DNA of 64,000 nt from an uncultured Acidobacteriota bacterium (GTDB lineage: Bacteria; Acidobacteriota; UBA6911; CAINFC01): NCBI GenBank assembly GCA_903847975.1, contig CAINFC010000166.1, positions 16,188 through 80,187 on the forward strand. Reading direction: 5' to 3'. The notes below the pieces were generated by a model. That model ran no database searches. It worked only from the letters and a program-made list of their open reading frames with translations, and had not been told where the DNA came from. A program made the translations under genes and the position numbers. Positions 17,410-27,052 of the stretch are shown here, one piece after another; the stretch's first letter is position 1; the number at the start of each line of letters is the position of its first letter.

Positions 17410-18963
17410 ATGCGACCCGGACTGTTATTTTTAGCTCTGTGGGCCGTCCTGGTGGTAGAGACCGGCATGATAAAGGCTCAAAGGCCGGGGTCCACCGCTG
17501 CAATAGCTTCCGCCGTGCGCTCGTACCGGACGGCGCACGAGGCGGCGATCGTGAAGGAACTGGTCGACCTGCTGTCGATTCCAAACATCGCTTCGGATGA
17601 GCAAAACATCCGGCGCAACGCCGATCTGCTCAAAGCCATGCTGGTGCGCCGCGGCATGCGTGTTCAGTTCTTCGAAATCGAGCATTGGGGACCGACTGTG
17701 TATGCGGAACTGCCGGCAGCCGGTGCTGCGCGAACGCTGATATTCTATGCGCACTATGACGGCCAGCCGACGGATCCCAAGGCCTGGACCGGGAGCGGAC
17801 CCTTTGAGCCGGCTCTGAGAACCAACTTGATCGAAGCCGGCGGAACTTTGCTTCCGTTCCCCCCGGCCGGCACCCCGTATCAGGATGATTGGCGCATCTA
17901 TGCGCGGTCGTCCTCCGACGACAAATCGCCCATCGTGGCGATGCTGACAGCTATCGATGCGCTCGGCACCCAGAATATCCCGCGCGCAGTCAATCTGAAA
18001 GTGATCCTCGACAGCGAGGAGGAAAACAGCTCGCCCCATCTTGAACGCGCACTGAACGCGCACCGTGAACGGATTCGGGGCGATGTCCTGATCTCAGCGG
18101 ACGGCCCGGTTCATCCATCCGGGCGCCCTCTTGTGTTCTACGGAAATCGAGGGGTGCTGGGCTTCCACCTTACTGTCTACGGGCCGGCGCGCGGATTGCA
18201 CAGCGGCCATTACGGCAACTGGGCGCCGAATCCCGCCATGCGGCTGGCGCAGCTGCTGGCCTCCATGAAGGATGCTTCGGGGCATGTGCCGATTGATGGA
18301 TTTTACGCGGATGTCGTACCGTTGACCGCACGGGAGCGAACTGCGCTCGAAGCCATGCCTTTCCATGATGCCGAACTCATGCGCGAGCTTCAGTTCGGTG
18401 AAGCCGAAGGGGGCGGCCGCAAGCTGGTCGAGCTCATCAGTGAGCCCTCCTTGAACGTACGCGGACTGCGCAGCGCCTATGTCGGCAAAGAATCGCAGAA
18501 CGTCGTTCCGGATCGGGCGGAAGCGTCCTTCGACGTTCGCCTGGTCAAAGACATGGAACCGGATCCCCAGTTCGAGCGAATCGCCGCACACATTCCGAAG
18601 CAAGGTTTCTACATTGTTCGCGACCGCGAACCCACATCGGAGGAGCGCCGCTCGCATGCTCACGTTGTGCGACTTGACTACACCGGAGGATACCCGGCTA
18701 CGCGCACATCCATGGATCTTCCGGTGTCCGTCGCGATCGCCCGCGTCCTGGACCTGGCTTTCGGCGGCGATGTAGTAAAGGCGCCGACTCTCGGGGGAAG
18801 CGTGCCCATGCACCTGTTCGCCCGACTCGGCCTCCCGGTGATCGGAGTTCCGGTCGTCAACTATGACAACAGCCAGCACTCTCACAACGAAAACTTGCGG
18901 TTGGGTCATTTCTGGCGAGGCGTAGAAACCTACTCGGTGCTGCTGAGCGCTTTGAAATGGTAA
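17410..18963 (+). CDS. Secreted M20-family metallopeptidase (dipeptidase/carboxypeptidase)
   Basis: A 517-residue M20 peptidase, a two-zinc enzyme removing residues from short peptides. A signal peptide covers roughly residues 1-24. Catalytic landmarks: zinc ligand and Asp in FYAHYDGQP, the bridging region ARSSSDDKSPIVAM, and the Glu-Glu pair in DSEEENSSPHL. The lid/dimerisation domain (GLHSGHYGNWAPNPA) and C-terminal histidine (NSQHSHNENL) are all present, so it should be active. Ribosome site AAGGAA lies nine bases upstream and a good promoter is present. It is intact although both flanks (16.3-16.8 and 19.0-22.3 kb) carry broken genes. Substrate specificity is not deducible. Confidence 0.9.
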   Translation: MRPGLLFLALWAVLVVETGMIKAQRPGSTAAIASAVRSYRTAHEAAIVKELVDLLSIPNIASDEQNIRRNADLLKAMLVRRGMRVQFFEIEHWGPTVYAELPAAGAARTLIFYAHYDGQPTDPKAWTGSGPFEPALRTNLIEAGGTLLPFPPAGTPYQDDWRIYARSSSDDKSPIVAMLTAIDALGTQNIPRAVNLKVILDSEEENSSPHLERALNAHRERIRGDVLISADGPVHPSGRPLVFYGNRGVLGFHLTVYGPARGLHSGHYGNWAPNPAMRLAQLLASMKDASGHVPIDGFYADVVPLTARERTALEAMPFHDAELMRELQFGEAEGGGRKLVELISEPSLNVRGLRSAYVGKESQNVVPDRAEASFDVRLVKDMEPDPQFERIAAHIPKQGFYIVRDREPTSEERRSHAHVVRLDYTGGYPATRTSMDLPVSVAIARVLDLAFGGDVVKAPTLGGSVPMHLFARLGLPVIGVPVVNYDNSQHSHNENLRLGHFWRGVETYSVLLSALKW

Positions 18964-19059
18964 CCGATTTCTGTGAAAGGCTCTGCAACTTCAGGAAATC
19001 GGTAGGCTGACGTCGGAGTTGCCAAATTATGGCGCTTCCGCCGTTCCATTTTCACTCCT

Positions 19060-19432
19060 CGGGAGATTGGAAGGACGACCTGCTCAGCGTCGGTCTTAGC
19101 CGTCCTTCCCTCTCGTCCTCCTCCTGAAAAGATCGTTCCCCTCGCACCGGCGGAACCTGTGGGCGCGGATCCTCCGAGCCGCGCACGAATGTTCAAAAGA
19201 TCCGTTCCTGCTCGGAAACAGGAATGCCGAGGCCACAGTCGCGAACGGCAATGAAAATCCTATTTTCCTCGCGGCCGGCAGAGACTTCCATCCGCCGGCT
19301 CTCTCCGACAATCGCCAAATGGATCAGCTCCGGAGTCCGAAATATTTTTTTGCCAGGGATTACCAAAAGAGTCAGATCCCTAGCCGCCAGAGTCGGCGGA
19401 AACGGATGGCAGATCAGAACCCGGCGGCGCAT
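19060..19432 (-). pseudogene. Histidine-kinase C-terminal (HATPase) remnant
   Basis: The frame starting at 19432 ends with AVRDCGLGIPVSEQERIF, the G-box of a sensor-kinase ATPase domain (DxGxGIP, then QERIF). A TGA then intervenes and the pattern continues in other frames: FVRGSEDPRPQVPP, resembling the ERIFxxFxRG continuation, then a degenerate stretch ending in QVVLP, like the terminal LP of HATPase domains. The dimerisation and sensor parts are missing. This is the eroded tail of a two-component kinase, matching the truncated response regulator at 21964-22298 on the same strand. Confidence 0.65.
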
Positions 19433-19544
19433 ATCCTTCCTGAAAGACAGCGAAGATTTCCGGCTCCATTCCGGCGGTAAGATTCCTCTCCCCTTGCCGG
19501 AGGGCCGTCAGGCAGCGCATCTGGATAACGGCAAGGTTACACGG

Positions 19545-19622
19545 ATGAATACCGCATTTTCAGGAAACAGCGGATCGGATCCGCCTTGGATCCGTTGAAT
19601 CCGTGTTGATCCGTGATCGATT
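19545..19622. repeat. ACGGAT/ATCCGT short direct-repeat tract
   Basis: Several near-copies of GGATCC/ATCCGTG units follow each other (GATCCGCCTTGGATCCG, AATCCGTGTTGATCCGTG). This is a non-coding repetitive tract at the 3' end of the broken TolB-like gene; such tracts are widespread in intergenic DNA of several phyla. Confidence 0.55.
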
Positions 19623-21895
19623 TCATTTGCGGGGGGAGTATTCCCCAGAGCTCCGTTTGCTGTTCGCAGCCCCATGGTGCCTGACGATTGCCGTTCAATT
19701 TCACCCTACTCCCCAGCCTCGGAATGGCTAACCCGGTAAAGATCGGTTCGCCGCCGTCTGCCGAAATCAACCACAGCTTATCACTGCTGGGCCCGCCGGC
19801 CTTTCGTTTCCGATAACAGCCCGCTGATGGCCCACAATTCCCAGCCACGAACCTCGCCTGCGAAGGCGATCTGACTTCCGTCCGGACTAACTGTCGGACT
19901 CATCCCTCTCATATGGTGAGGCAGCGGGAATTTATGATAGGAGCCGCCTTGAGCCGGGAAAGATTAAAGAGCCTCCTGGCTATAAAACGCATTGAGCGCG
20001 AGCACGTGACTCCCGTCGCCCGACCAGGATAGTGGAGTGAAGAACAGGTTACGTTGTAGTTTCCTCGGGGGGCCTCCCGCGGTGGGCGCAAGCATCAAAC
20101 TCCTCTTGCCTTCCTCGTTTCCGATGACGAAGGCCATTTCCTTTCCGTCGGGGGAAATCACCGGCATGACCGCAAAACCGGCCTTAAAGCGAAAGAGCTT
20201 GCGTTCCATTCCGGTCTGAAGATCGCGAGCGATCATGAGGTAGGTGCAGATCTGCTCCACGAGTGGGTCTTTATTCGGTTCGCACGGGATTGACATATCC
20301 TTTCGCGGAAGAAATGCAGCGGTAAAATCACCTGAGAACCCAATGCTCTGCCGCGGCACATCGGAAACGGTCCAAGCGGACTTTACTTCCCCGGTTTGGC
20401 CGTCTACCTTTCGAAAAATGTGCGTCTGGTTCTGGTCCTTGCTTTGTACGGCCATAAAGCTGCGTCCGTCCGGAAACCAGCCGACATGATCGGTTTGGCT
20501 GCCGGGGACATCGTGATCCTTGCCCGTGACGAAAGAATGGACCCTGAGAACCTCCCCCAGGCCCCATTGTCTGCTCCGGAAGGAAAGCGATTTACCGTCG
20601 GGCAGCCATGCGACGCGGCCGAAGGAGTTGCCGACAGAACGTTCGTTCACTCGCTTGGCATCCGACAGGAGCCTTCCGGTAGATGAGTCGACTCCCGCTG
20701 CGTAGATATCCATCCGATTGTCCGCCTGTGTGTAAAACAGTGTCCCGTCGCGAGTGATCTCGACAGGATTGACGCGATGAAAGTCGGATTTCAGAAGTTC
20801 CGGTTCGCCAAGGGGCTTTCCATCCGCCACTCGAACCGACCACAATCCGGCAGAGCCGCCTCGGTCGCTCACAAACAGCACGCGGCGGCCGTCCGGAGTA
20901 CACACGGGAGACTCGGTCGTGGCCGGGCCCGAGACCAGAGGAACTTCCGGGTTTCCACTTGCCGTCATGAGGTAGACGTGAGGTCCGCCCGAGTCCCGAC
21001 GAGTGAACAGGATATAGTTGCCGTCGGGCGAGAAGCCGTGCGCTGTCAGGCCATCCTCCTCCGACCCCGATTTCAGCGGCAGTACCGGACCGTCCGGAAC
21101 GGCTATCAGGACAATTTGTCGGGACTTGTCGTACCGGTGCAATGTCCCCAACAGGAACCTGTTGCCTGGCGACCAGCCTCCCTGCTCAACATAGGAGACA
21201 TCTTCTTTCCTGAACAGGGAGCGCGGCGACGGCGGTCCGGTTGTTTGCAGGCGGATGACCCGCACTTCACAGCGGTCTTCCTGCCAGTTACACCAGTTAA
21301 AAGCCACCTGCCTGCCGTCGGGCGAGAAACGTGCCCTATTCACCCAAGCCATGGCGGGGGCCTCCCATGTCGCGCCGGTGGTGAGCCGCGATTCGATCCC
21401 CGTGGAGATTTCGTGCAGAAGCAGGTTTCCCGATTCCCAGTCCGGGAAGGCCAGGTAGCGGCCGTCATGGGATACGTGCAGGTTCGATTCAAAGTGGCCG
21501 GGTCTCTTCAGGATCGAACGGGCCATCTGCCGCCCGCTTTGCGCGCCCGAATACAAGGCGGTCCTCGCCTGCGCGGCAGCTTCCTTCTGATCGGCGTACT
21601 CGCGCACGATGCGTTCGTAGATCTTGCGGGACTCGGCATCTCCCAGTTTCTGAAAGCACGCCGCCATCCGCAGCAGCGCCTTGGCGGCGATCGCGCGGTT
21701 GGAGCCGGAGTCGGCGACAATTTTCCGATACTGCTCGATGGCGGCTTGCAGATCGCCGTCCACCAGCTCTTTTTTGGAGGCGCATTCGAGCAGTACCTCG
21801 GCGCGGTCTACCTTCTGCGCCGTAAGAGGAGAGGTAAGAAAGAAAAGGCCGATCAGCAGACCGGCTGCTTTTTGTTTTTTCCTGCATCGGAACAT
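19623..21895 (-). pseudogene. Secreted TolB/PD40 propeller protein, broken by nonsense and frameshift
   Basis: Starts at 21895 (ribosome site AAAGGAG) with a signal peptide ending in SPLTAQ, a helical TPR-like segment (residues 25-115, ending in RTALYSG), then a long TolB/PD40 propeller with repeated ARFSPDGRQVAF-like units. An in-frame TAA at 19964-19966 stops it after FYSQEAL. The same frame continues without change with SFPAQGGSYHKFPLPH and TVSPDGSQIAFAGEVRGWEL to a TGA at 19781. The expected C-terminus (DKLWLISADGGEP, then QQTELW) continues in another frame to a likely TGA at 19623. So at least one nonsense codon and two frameshifts have accumulated. The 643-residue truncated form might still fold in part. 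Neighbours are a response-regulator fragment upstream and a kinase remnant downstream. Confidence 0.8.
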
Positions 21896-21963
21896 GTGAG
21901 TTTCTCCTTTCGTTGAAAGCTCCATATTAGGGCGTCAAAGTCAGGAGGAATGGGTCGTATGGG

Positions 21964-22298
21964 TCACGATTCGGTTTGATTTTGGCCTTCCAACCGGTAG
22001 CCCATGCCGCGAACGCTGACCAGGTACCGGGGAGATCGCGGATCCGGCTCAATCTTCCGGCGCAAGGAGAGGCCGTGGTTGTCCACCACCCGGTCGGTGA
22101 TGAAAGTGCCCGGCCCCCATACGGCATCCAGGGTCTGGTTGCAGCTGAGCAAACGGCCACGGTTGCGCACAAAATAGGCCAGCATCTTGAATTCCAGAGG
22201 GGTAGTCTCCACCCGATGTCGGTTGCGCCTCACTTCCTCCCGGGTAATGTCCACCTCCACTTCTCCAAAACGGCAGCATTCGGTTTCTTCTCCTCCCA
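21964..22298 (-). pseudogene. OmpR-type response regulator, only the DNA-binding domain remains
   Basis: The minus-strand frame encodes a complete winged-helix effector domain: FGEVEVDITREEV, TPLEFKMLAYFVRNRGRLL, the recognition region TFITDRVVDNHGLSLRRKIE and the ending YLVSVRGMGYRLEG. Upstream of 22298 the reading frame runs antisense through a copied piece of the ABC permease gene, so the receiver domain with its phospho-Asp is gone. The 278-codon open frame that includes the permease antisense is therefore a chimera, not a real protein. Confidence 0.8.
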
Positions 22299-22776
22299 CC
22301 CGGCGGTTCGCTTCGTCCCCTTCCGGGTGCAGGAGGGAGACGATGCCAGCTGCCTGAACCTGAACCGCGTTTCCCGTCCCCGGCTCCTGGGGGTAAATCC
22401 GAGGGAGCTTGCGGATAGAAAATCGTTTTCTTTTGTCGAAACCCTGCCCTCGCTGCAGGGACAAGATACCTGGATGGCTCTGGATGAAATTCCGGCCGAC
22501 GGTCCGGTGCCGGCCCTGGCCGACCAGACGGTGCTGACCTGGGCCCTGGGCAAGGCGGTGGGGGACACGCTGGAATATGTGGCCGAAGACGGGCGACCCT
22601 TCCGGATCCGGCTGGTGGCCGGTCTGGCCAACTCCATTTTTCAGGGGAGCCTGATCGTTTCGGAAAAGGCTCTTTTGCGCTACTTCCCCTCGCACAGCGG
22701 ACACCGGTTTTTTCTGGCGGATGTTCCTCCGGATCAGGTGGGGAAGCTGACCGAACGGCTGTCCTGGGCCCTTTCG
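22299..22776 (+). pseudogene. Displaced 478-bp copy of an ABC permease gene segment
   Basis: Bases 22299-22776 align without gaps to 10324-10801 of the permease gene, in the same orientation, with about 12 substitutions (about 97 percent identity by eye). About seven changes are synonymous and the frame is open throughout, so the donor seems to have been a functional paralogue rather than this exact copy. Neither start nor stop of the permease is included. It interrupts the response-regulator gene. Confidence 0.9.
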
Positions 22777-23183
22777 TTGTGGCCCTGAAAGCGCACACAA
22801 TCAAAGAGGTGAAAGCCCTCTTCAAGTATGCGCTCTCCGGCTTGAAACCGGCTGTAACTGCGTCGTGGCGACACGGGGTGGGAGCAGCAGGAGGTGGAGG
22901 ATCAGGCGGTAGGATAATGAACTCGATTCGGCCGGGCGTTCTGGTGAGCCTGCATAGTAAAGGCGAAAACCAGGCCGGGAGGAAGTTTGACGAGCTGAAT
23001 GGCAGCGCGCTAAAGCAGCATCAATAGAACACACGGTGTCTGGTGACGGAATGATTGAACAAGTCTTGGGCGCGGATGAACTGTCCGCGATATCCGTTAT
23101 CAAAGGCTTTGAGCGAAATGGTGCCGGCCCGGACGTTTTTGCCTACACCGGGGTCATGAACCTGAATTCTTTCATCCCCTTTC
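22777..23183. other. Intergenic, remnant flank of the displaced permease segment
   Basis: It includes the 48-bp repeat at 22909-22956 that also follows the intact permease at 11374-11421. A short plus-strand frame beginning MNSIRPGVLVSL starts at 22919 within this repeat; both repeat copies preserve the NSIRPGV reading, so a small gene remnant is possible but unproven. Confidence 0.45.
22909..22956 (+). repeat. 48-bp repeat, second copy (pairs with 11374-11421)
   Basis: Same length and about five differences from the copy after the intact permease gene. It lies 132 bp beyond the end of the displaced permease fragment, whereas in the intact locus the distance from the same permease point is 572 bp. 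Confidence 0.75.
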
Positions 23184-23212
23184 TTGACAACCTCCTGCGG
23201 TATATATAATAT
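23184..23212 (+). promoter_or_regulatory. sigma70-like promoter for TonB receptor 1
   Basis: Consensus TTGACA at 23184-23189, with TAATAT at 17 bp spacing (TATAAT at 15 bp), about 80 bp before the ATG at 23293. Confidence 0.65.
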
Positions 23213-23292
23213 CCACTCAGAGCCAAGCAAAGCGGATGCTGGGCAAATCCTCGTTGCGCCTTCGGCAACATCGAAAAACCAAGGGAGACACT

Positions 23293-26200
23293 ATGAGCTA
23301 CAAGCATGGTATTTCGTTTTTCTCGATACTTTACCTGCTAATGGCAACGGCGGCCGGCCAGGACTACCGGGCCAGCATTTCCGGCATGATCACCGATCCC
23401 AGCGGGGCGGTTATTCCCGGAGCCAGGGTGAAAACCATTCGTGCGGACACCAACGAAACCAAAGAGGTGGTTAGTACTCACGACGGCAACTATTCGGTGC
23501 CCTATCTCATCCCCGGTACCTATGCGGTAGAATTTTCGGCGGCCGGGTTTCAGACCATCAAGCGCAAGGACATCGTACTGCGGGTAGCCGACAAACTGAA
23601 CCTCTCCGTTCAATTAACGATCGGTGCGATAAGCCAGGAAATTACGGTGACCGGCCAGCAGGAGGTAATCGAGACCGGCTCAGCGGATCGCGGCCTGGTC
23701 TTCGATCCCATCAAGGTACAGCAATACCCGCTCAACGGACGGCAGACATACATGTTGATGTCTTTGACTCCCGGGGTCATATTTACGCAGGAGGTCTTCG
23801 GCAATACCGGATTTTCCGGAACGCGCGGATGGGATGTCAACAGCTCCTATAAAATCAATGGCGCGCGCAGCGGCCAGAATCTCTTTTTGCTGAACGGCGC
23901 CCCGATCAGCGATGCCGGCGGGACCTGGTCCATCTCCCCCAATGTGGAAGCGGTACAGGAATTCAAGGTGATGACCAACACCTACGATTCCTCCTACGGA
24001 CGTTTTGGCGGCGGGGTGGTCAACACTACTTTAAAATCCGGAACCAATAATTGGCACGGCAACATTTTCGACTTTTTCCGCAATGCCGCCCTGGATGCCA
24101 ACCAGTTTCAGAATAACATCGTCGGCTCTCCCAAAGCCAAGCACAACCAGCACCAGTGGGGTGGAGTTGTGGGCGGCCCCATCCGCAAGGACAAGGATTT
24201 CATCTTCTTCAGCTTTGAGGGTTGGCGGGAAAGAATCGGATTTCCGGCAGTGGCCAGCGTGCCCGCCATGGATCTGCGCAACGGAAAAGGCTTCGCCGCC
24301 CGCGGGTATAAGATCTACGATCCGGCCACCACTCATGTGTGCAATCCCGCGACCGAGCCCTGTCAAGGATCGACCTACATCCGAAACCGGTTTCCCGGGG
24401 ATATCATTCCGGACAACCGTATTAGTCCCATTGGCAGAGCGGCCATCAACTACTACCCGGCTCCCAACACCAGCGGATTGGACAACAACTTCGTTGCCAG
24501 CGGCAATGTCGGCCGCTACCGCTACGACCAACCGATGGCCCGTTGGGACCATATTTTCAGCAAAACCGACAGCCTGAACGTCACCTTCACCTTCCAGCAC
24601 GGTCAGGAGTACCGCGATCAGACCGGTTTCGGTCCTCCGGCCGGGAGCGGGGATGTGGGATCGGAGCGTACCCAGCAATCCTATATCACCGCCTGGACTC
24701 ATGTCTTTTCGCCCACCATGGTTCTGGATGTGCGCGGTTCCTACGGCCGATTCACCTCCATGTTCCCCCGCTACACCGATTTTGACCTGACCTGGGACAA
24801 AATCGGCATGACCGGAATGACCAAAGCTCCCACCTGGGAGAAGAACACGGTCCCACGCTTCGACTTGACCGGTTTCACCAACCTGTTTGCCTGCTGCGGT
24901 ACCATGCGCTCCTGGAACACATACAACCAGGCCAATTTCACTCCCAGCCTGACCAAGACTTTCAGCCGCCACACACTGCGCACCGGCTTCGAGATTAACT
25001 ATGTTACTCGGGGCGATATCAGTCCGGGGTATTCCAACGGCAACTTCACCTTCAACCAGACATGGACCCGCCAGCTTAGCGGCAGCGGCCAGGGTACCTA
25101 TGACGGCAGCACAATCGCCAGCTTGTTGCTGGGAGTTCCAGCCAGTGGCTCGATCGACTGGAACGACAGCACCTACCGCAGCCGCCCCTACTACGGCCTG
25201 TACGTTCAGGATGACTGGCGCCTCAATTCCCGTATCACCCTGAATCTCGGCCTGCGCTGGGAAGTTCAGGTTCCCTGGCTGGAACGATTCAACCGGGCCA
25301 CGCGCGGTTTCGATTTGTCCACCAAGAATCCTTACAGTGACGCGGTGTTGGCTGTCTGGGCCAAATATAAAACGGAATACGATGCCCGGAATCCCAAGTA
25401 CCCCTATCCCGCTCCCCCATCCAAACTGGTCGGCGGCTATCTGTTCGCCGGAGTCGGCGGCCAGCCCAGCCGGCTGTATGATACCGACTGGACCAACATC
25501 GCTCCGCGCATCGGCCTGGCCTGGCGCGTTACCAATAAGACCGTTATCCGCACCGGGGCGGGAGTTTTTTACATGTCTCCCACTCAGACCGGAGTGGCCC
25601 AGGGATTTAACCAGTCTACCCCTTATACCAGTTCGTTGGACGGCATGACGCCATCCGCTGGCCTCACCGGGCCCTATTCCCTGCAGAATCCGTTCCCCAA
25701 CGGGCTCAGCCCTGCGGTGAAGTCCTCTCTGGGACTGGCCACCAGCGTCGGAAACGGCGTCAGTTTCGATCCTTCCGGATTCAAGATCCCGCGCACCTAC
25801 CAGTATTCCTTCGGGATCCAGCGCGAACTGCCCCACCGTATCATGGTGGAGGCCTCCTTTGCCGGCAACTACCAGATCTACATCAACTTCAGCCAAAATC
25901 AGAACAACTGGAGCCTGGAGGATAACAATAAGGGGTATGCAGACAACTCCTACTTGAGTCGTACACTTGCCAATCCGTTTTACGACATTCTGCCGCGAAC
26001 CTCCAGCCTGGGGGGCAGCCCAACGGTCAGTGCCGCCAATCTGCTTCGCCCCAACCCCATTTTTCAAGGTATTACCAACAACCTGGTACAAAAAGGTCAC
26101 TATCGCTCCGATGCGTTCCAGGCCAAGGTGGAAAAGCGGATGCTGGGGGGGAGCAATCACGTTCTGACCTGGGTCCTCTCCTATACTTTCGCCAAAGCGT

Positions 26201-26784
26201 ACGAGGCCAATCATCGGTTGAACGATTGGAATGTAGCGGAGCCTTTGATTTACGAGTTGGACAACACCGACAAGCCTCACAACTTCTCCTTCAGCGGTGT
26301 TTGGGATCTTCCTTTCGGTACCAATCGAAAAATCAACTTTACCCATCCGGTGGCCAATACCATACTGGGCAACTGGCGCTTTGACTGGATCCTTACCTAC
26401 CTGTCCGGATACCCGGTCAGCTGGCCCAATCTGCAAAACAGTTGCGGCGAATGGCATGTCGCAAAGCAGACCGAGGACAGCTGGTTCAACAACGACAAGT
26501 CCTGCTATAAAACCTGGCCGTCGTACAACCTGCGCACCATTCCGGACCGCTTCCCCGATATCCGCAATCCGGCGGCACCGCAGTTAAATATCGCTCTGGA
26601 GAAGACCTTTAAATTCTCCGAACGGTACCGATTCCAATTCCGCGGGGAATCCTTCAATGTGACCAACACCCCGATACGACCCGGTCCGAACACGGATTTC
26701 AACAGTACTTCCTTCGGAAAGCTGACCAGGATGCAGAACAACTTCCCCCGGGTGATCCAGTTCGCCGCCAAGTGGTTCTTTTAA
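23293..26784 (+). CDS. TonB-dependent receptor, Oar type (receptor 1)
   Basis: A 1163-residue outer-membrane receptor. After a signal peptide ending near AAGQDY comes a carboxypeptidase-regulatory-like beta-sandwich (about 25-110, SGMITDPSGAVIPGARV), a plug domain (about 115-240, including NGARSGQNLFLLNGAPI) and a large beta-barrel that ends in the aromatic terminus QFAAKWFF. Oar-like receptors import large oligosaccharides or peptides, or act in surface assembly, using TonB energy. The ATG at 23293 is preferred over 23236 for the AAGGGAG site and the signal peptide. It is monocistronic with its own promoter. No SusD-like partner is adjacent, as is usual in Acidobacteriota. Substrate unknown. 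Confidence 0.9.
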   Translation: MSYKHGISFFSILYLLMATAAGQDYRASISGMITDPSGAVIPGARVKTIRADTNETKEVVSTHDGNYSVPYLIPGTYAVEFSAAGFQTIKRKDIVLRVADKLNLSVQLTIGAISQEITVTGQQEVIETGSADRGLVFDPIKVQQYPLNGRQTYMLMSLTPGVIFTQEVFGNTGFSGTRGWDVNSSYKINGARSGQNLFLLNGAPISDAGGTWSISPNVEAVQEFKVMTNTYDSSYGRFGGGVVNTTLKSGTNNWHGNIFDFFRNAALDANQFQNNIVGSPKAKHNQHQWGGVVGGPIRKDKDFIFFSFEGWRERIGFPAVASVPAMDLRNGKGFAARGYKIYDPATTHVCNPATEPCQGSTYIRNRFPGDIIPDNRISPIGRAAINYYPAPNTSGLDNNFVASGNVGRYRYDQPMARWDHIFSKTDSLNVTFTFQHGQEYRDQTGFGPPAGSGDVGSERTQQSYITAWTHVFSPTMVLDVRGSYGRFTSMFPRYTDFDLTWDKIGMTGMTKAPTWEKNTVPRFDLTGFTNLFACCGTMRSWNTYNQANFTPSLTKTFSRHTLRTGFEINYVTRGDISPGYSNGNFTFNQTWTRQLSGSGQGTYDGSTIASLLLGVPASGSIDWNDSTYRSRPYYGLYVQDDWRLNSRITLNLGLRWEVQVPWLERFNRATRGFDLSTKNPYSDAVLAVWAKYKTEYDARNPKYPYPAPPSKLVGGYLFAGVGGQPSRLYDTDWTNIAPRIGLAWRVTNKTVIRTGAGVFYMSPTQTGVAQGFNQSTPYTSSLDGMTPSAGLTGPYSLQNPFPNGLSPAVKSSLGLATSVGNGVSFDPSGFKIPRTYQYSFGIQRELPHRIMVEASFAGNYQIYINFSQNQNNWSLEDNNKGYADNSYLSRTLANPFYDILPRTSSLGGSPTVSAANLLRPNPIFQGITNNLVQKGHYRSDAFQAKVEKRMLGGSNHVLTWVLSYTFAKAYEANHRLNDWNVAEPLIYELDNTDKPHNFSFSGVWDLPFGTNRKINFTHPVANTILGNWRFDWILTYLSGYPVSWPNLQNSCGEWHVAKQTEDSWFNNDKSCYKTWPSYNLRTIPDRFPDIRNPAAPQLNIALEKTFKFSERYRFQFRGESFNVTNTPIRPGPNTDFNSTSFGKLTRMQNNFPRVIQFAAKWFF

Positions 26785-26872
26785 AGAAAAAGGCGAGGGT
26801 GCCGGAGGGAACAGGTGGTTTTCCCCGGAGAGAGGCAGGGGAAAGGAGCCGATTCTGTCCTGGGGCTGTCCA

Positions 26873-26990
26873 TGATGGCTTCGTAAAAAGTTTTGGGATT
26901 CAGTATCCAGAAGATAGAATTCATAATAGGGGTAACCTATAGAAAATATGTCTTTTAGATTCTGGATTCTGGCGACTGCATTCTGACTTC
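26873..26990. repeat. GGCTTCGTAAAAAGT-type intergenic repeat with imperfect inverted arms
   Basis: It begins with GATGGCTTCGTAAAAAGT, a core also seen in variant form at 29815, 29926, 44918, 59481, 63585 and 63885. It continues with TTCAGTATCCAGAAG and, near 26960, an imperfect inverted counterpart (GATTCTGGATTCTGGCGACTGCA). It sits between TonB receptor 1 and the next gene and is probably non-coding. Confidence 0.5.
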
Positions 26991-27018
26991 CTGTTTTTCT
27001 TTTTGCGAACCCATCATG

Positions 27019-27024
27019 TATAAT
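27019..27024 (+). promoter_or_regulatory. Possible -10 element (TATAAT) for the propeller gene at 27053
   Basis: A perfect TATAAT lies 29 bp before the ATG; the matching -35 region (TTTCTT) is poor. The ribosome site GAGGAG is present. Confidence 0.4.
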
Positions 27025-27052
27025 CGGTCCAACCTTAACAACGAGGAGTCTA

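Noticed and set aside
21964..22800. A 278-codon frame joining permease antisense to a DNA-binding domain
   Set aside because: The first 165 codons are the reverse complement of a permease copy, so the fusion is an artefact of the insertion.
24031..26457. An 808-codon minus-strand open frame
   Set aside because: Entirely antisense to TonB receptor 1, whose domain structure and promoter are clear.
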